Shown: piece by piece, positions 63,911 to 64,000 of the stretch
Layout: the number at the start of each line of letters is the position of its first letter
Position numbering within the stretch: the stretch's first letter is position 1
Source of the DNA: Portulaca oleracea
Taxonomy: Eukaryota; Streptophyta; Magnoliopsida; Caryophyllales; Portulacaceae
Direction of reading: 5' to 3'
DNA length: 64,000 nt
Assembly (NCBI GenBank): GCA_029582165.1
Contig: CM055888.1
Coordinates: 18,915,501-18,979,500 of the forward strand
Notes under the pieces: generated by a model
What the model was told of the DNA's origin: nothing
What the model saw: only the letters and a program-made list of their open reading frames with translations
Databases searched by the model: none
Program-made: the position numbers and the translations under genes

Positions 63911-64000
63911 GATTGGTGATAATGCTTACAAACTACAACTTGGTGAAGATTATGAAGGTAGTTGTACCTTTAATGTGAGTGATCTTAAGCCATACTATGG

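Larger units (their letters stand above)
58660..64000 (+). mobile_element. Element 7: autonomous-type Ty3/gypsy element, 3' end outside window
   Basis: 5' LTR, primer-binding site, gag, PR, RT, RNase H and integrase are all present and most similar to elements 2 and 5. At least five disabling changes are seen: TAAT insertion in gag, three nonsense codons, a frameshift in PR, and a local duplication at the integrase C-terminus. TTTGA (58655-58659) is the expected left target copy. Confidence 0.93.

Overview
The window looks like repeat-dense nuclear DNA of a flowering plant. Almost everything from 1 to 48900 and from 58660 to 64000 is LTR retrotransposon, with primer-binding sites matching the initiator-Met tRNA 3' end (TGGTATCAGAGC). 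Most elements are Ty3/gypsy chromoviruses of a CRM/Reina-like type without a classical chromodomain. There are also a CACTA terminus, a Mutator-type MITE and Ty1/copia remnants. I recognise no intact host gene, tRNA or rRNA. The species cannot be fixed from the sequence.

Layout. (a) 4522-27084 is the right part of an old, large LTR element, probably Tat-like. Its 3' LTR is 25428-27084. It carries two genes on the opposite strand: a MAIN-like plant mobile domain (PMD) gene and a DUF7745-like gene. It was invaded by element 1 (1-4521, 5' end outside the window) and element 2 (9392-24440, TSD ATGAG). Element 2 was in turn invaded by element 3 (11332-15385, TSD CAAAA) and element 4 (16133-21342, minus, TSD GAGAC). 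(b) 27085-28317 holds a CACTA terminus abutting a copia gag remnant. (c) 28318-37536 is element 8 (truncated), whose 5' LTR is split by element 5 (29036-35257, minus, TSD TCAAG), one of the most complete elements here. (d) 37537-48600 is element 9, degenerate, containing a solo LTR (39843-41404, minus, TSD GTTAG; a relative of the 25428 LTR) and element 6 (44158-48135, TSD CATAG). (e) 48601-58659 is a copia scrap, AT-rich intergenic DNA, degenerate CCCGA-rich repeats and a 403-bp MITE with a 9-bp TSD. (f) 58660-64000 is element 7, autonomous-type, whose 3' end lies outside.

How the parts relate. Elements 2, 5 and 7 (and 8 and 9, more distantly) encode Gag-PR-RT-RNaseH-IN. Elements 1, 3, 4 and 6 are nonautonomous relatives. 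They share a C-terminal peptide (DFKAFKKK) absent from the autonomous ones. Elements 1, 4 and 6 also share a Gag deletion and an inactivated protease, and 1 and 4 carry a recognisable Pol whose catalytic residues are replaced although the frame is mostly kept. Their LTR pairs are nearly identical, so they moved recently, presumably in trans.

The most unusual signal is in the old Tat-like family. An 18-nt palindromic motif (AAAACCCGCGCGGGTTTT) recurs about eleven times in this copy. In the related solo LTR at 39843-41404, matching positions carry a different 18-nt motif, repeated six times. This looks like concerted turnover of a dispersed recognition motif and could be tied to the element's antisense cargo genes.
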